6,338 nucleotides of DNA from assembly GCA_030597645.1 (NCBI GenBank), contig JAUVRN010000124.1, forward strand, positions 1 through 6,338. The letters are read 5' to 3'. Position 1 is the first letter of the stretch. Each line of letters opens with the position of its first letter. This document shows positions 6,208 through 6,338 of the stretch, one piece after another. Both the position numbers and the translations under genes were made by a program. Below the pieces are notes generated by a model, which did not search any database, was not told where the DNA came from, and was given only the letters and a program-made list of their open reading frames with translations. The stretch comes from Candidatus Zixiibacteriota bacterium. GTDB lineage: Bacteria > Zixibacteria > MSB-5A5 > JAUVRN01.

Positions 6208-6338
6208 TGGAAACCATGTCGACCACGCGCTCCTCGGCTCTGTGGGAGCGGGCTCAGGAGGTCATTCCCGGCGGTGTCAACTCACCGGTGCGTGCATTCA
6301 AGTCGGTGGGCGGAACGCCCCGGTTCATCAAGCGTGGC
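6198..6338 (+). CDS. hemL: Glutamate-1-semialdehyde 2,1-aminomutase, N-terminal fragment
   Basis: The first 47 residues are present; the gene runs off the window. The enzyme is PLP-dependent and converts glutamate-1-semialdehyde, the HemA product, into 5-aminolevulinate, the HemB substrate. The stretch VIPGGVNSPVRAF followed by VGGTPRFIKRG is the characteristic HemL N-terminal signature. The PLP lysine lies downstream of the window. Three in-frame ATGs are possible: 6198 (GAGG at 6189-6192, 5 bases upstream; overlaps hemB by 10 bases), 6207 (TAATG overlap with the hemB stop) and 6216 (gives an N-terminus most like E. coli HemL). I chose 6198 for its ribosome site, but the start is uncertain by up to 6 residues. 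Confidence 0.93.
   Translation, partial: MAVMETMSTTRSSALWERAQEVIPGGVNSPVRAFKSVGGTPRFIKRG

Noticed and set aside
1..6338. CRISPR array, transposon, tRNA or rRNA gene, or defence island
   Set aside because: No spaced direct repeats, transposase-like frames, terminal inverted repeats, or RNA gene signatures were seen on either strand.

Overview
The window comes from a GC-rich, Gram-negative bacterium. It encodes two lipoproteins with clear lipoboxes and the C-terminal part of a probable outer-membrane beta-barrel. The LVIVD-repeat lipoprotein and the HemC-HemD fusion fit lineages such as Gemmatimonadota, Rhodothermota or related FCB phyla, but this placement is inference from gene style, not from a marker gene.

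Layout. (1) Positions 1-607 on the + strand hold the 3' end of a probable beta-barrel gene, then a small lipoprotein gene whose Shine-Dalgarno overlaps the first gene's stop codon. The small lipoprotein ends in three tandem hexapeptides. (2) Positions 692-1960 on the - strand hold a 422-residue lipoprotein with one Ig-like domain and seven LVIVD-type repeats, probably a seven-bladed beta-propeller. A hairpin terminator at 636-668 lies between the two convergent units and serves mainly the - strand. (3) Positions 1961-2300 are a divergent non-coding control region with four TGTGA motifs upstream of the heme genes. (4) Positions 2301-6338 on the + strand are a tight tetrapyrrole operon: hemA, a fused hemC-hemD, hemB and the start of hemL. 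Consecutive genes overlap by 7, 4 and about 10 bases.

Together the operon encodes the C5 route from glutamyl-tRNA to uroporphyrinogen III. HemA makes glutamate-1-semialdehyde, HemL converts it to 5-aminolevulinate, HemB condenses two of these to porphobilinogen, the HemC domain polymerises four porphobilinogens to hydroxymethylbilane, and the HemD domain closes the ring. All five activities sit in four genes, with overlaps that imply translational coupling.

No undescribed defence, mobile or biosynthetic system is visible. The less ordinary points are the HemC-HemD fusion, an atypical Gly-rich HemA tail that also forms the hemC translation-initiation region, the hexapeptide-repeat lipoprotein, and the TGTGA cluster upstream of hemA.
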